Shown here piece after piece: positions 4,840-5,116 of a stretch of DNA of 5,116 nt (positions are counted from its first letter, which is position 1; the number at the start of each line of letters is the position of its first letter). Origin of the DNA: Alphaproteobacteria bacterium (GTDB lineage: Bacteria > Pseudomonadota > Alphaproteobacteria > ATCC43930 > CGMCC-115725). The notes under the pieces are model-generated. The model was not told the origin of the DNA, made no database searches, and saw only the letters and a program-made list of their open reading frames with translations. Location: contig JAFAHP010000063.1 in assembly GCA_019237175.1 (NCBI GenBank), positions 1-5,116 of the forward strand, given 5' to 3'. A program made the translations under genes and the position numbers.

Positions 4840-5116
4840 TCATGCGCTCGGTGCGAGCGGCTGGTAGAGCAACAGGTCTCTAAGCGCTTGGCGCGGTTCG
4901 ATCAGATCGGCGAGCGTGTAGCCGTCGAGCACGGCGAGAAACGCGGCAGTGGCATCGCGAACCGCGCCTCGGAGGACGCAGACGCGCTCGATGCGACAAT
5001 AACCGGCCTCTTCGAGGCAGCCCAAGACGCAGAGCTCGTCCTCGGTCTCGCGAACGAGCCGACCGATGTTGATCTCGTTCGGTTCGCGCATCAGTCGAAT
5101 GCCGCCGTTGCGGCCA
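4840..5116 (-). CDS. Rrf2-family Fe-S transcriptional regulator, NsrR-like (C-terminal part; 5' end outside window)
   Basis: The gene runs off the right edge, leaving 91 codons of a protein normally about 140-165 aa. The open frame continues past the ATG at 5091 as GRNGGIRL, the conserved wing of the Rrf2 winged-helix domain, so that ATG is internal and the recognition helix lies outside the window. The following EINIGRLVRETE is the family's dimerisation region. Three cysteines in C-x6-C-x5-C (C25, C32, C38 counting from the 5091 Met) sit where NsrR, IscR and RirA bind an Fe-S cluster; a fourth (C21) is close by. CRIERVC and AAFLAVLDGYTLADL resemble NsrR, the nitric-oxide sensor, while GRNGG and the longer first cysteine gap also recall RirA, the rhizobial iron regulator. 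NsrR-like is favoured but not proven. It is convergent with the transporter unit, so it need not control it. Confidence 0.88.
   Translation of the reverse strand, partial: GRNGGIRLMREPNEINIGRLVRETEDELCVLGCLEEAGYCRIERVCVLRGAVRDATAAFLAVLDGYTLADLIEPRQALRDLLLYQPLAPSA

Noticed and set aside
4208..4843. 211-codon minus-strand frame between the second transporter and the Rrf2 gene
   Set aside because: Most of it is antisense to MFS coding sequence, with Arg/Ala-rich non-family composition; only its first part lies in the intergenic gap.
1..5116. tRNA, rRNA, CRISPR array, insertion sequence or phage genes
   Set aside because: No repeat-spacer pattern, tRNA-like fold, transposase motif or terminal repeats with target duplication were seen on either strand.

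Overview
The window is about 5.1 kb of GC-rich DNA, most likely from an alphaproteobacterium of the Hyphomicrobiales (Bradyrhizobium/Rhodopseudomonas/Beijerinckiaceae type). This rests on the phoU-phoB gene order, PhoB that resembles the alphaproteobacterial proteins, strong G/C preference at third codon positions, and an Rrf2-family regulator of the NsrR/RirA kind. The placement is inference from protein style; no database search was run.

Left part (1-1187): the 3' end of phoU, then phoB, overlapping by 4 bases. This is the usual tail of a pst-pho phosphate-starvation operon: PhoU restrains signalling through the Pst transporter and histidine kinase, and PhoB is the DNA-binding response regulator. 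The upstream pst genes lie outside the window.

Gap (1188-1557): 370 bases with no convincing intact gene. It holds a 56-codon open stretch on the minus strand that looks coding but has no start codon (probable gene remnant), a bulged 13-bp inverted repeat bracketing about 130 bases, a 10-bp palindrome, a compact hairpin, and a weak promoter-like pair.

Middle and right part (1558-4711): a same-strand unit of three genes: a 470-aa major facilitator superfamily (MFS) transporter, a 77-aa (or 60-aa) single-span membrane protein, and a second 466-aa MFS transporter. Both transporters belong to the sugar/aromatic-acid:H+ symporter-like branch and share an acidic E/D-x-x-D motif in the first membrane segment, but they are clearly diverged from each other. 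Substrates cannot be read from the sequence. The leader between the small protein and the second transporter carries a direct repeat and inverted repeat that could form two mutually exclusive hairpins next to the ribosome binding site.

Right end (4840-5116): the C-terminal part of an Rrf2-family Fe-S regulator on the minus strand, convergent with the transporter unit and running off the window. Its three clustered cysteines suggest an iron-sulfur sensor, NsrR-like (nitric oxide) or less probably RirA-like (iron).

The most plausible candidate for something undescribed is the transporter - small membrane protein - transporter unit with its structured internal leader. Everything else is conventional.
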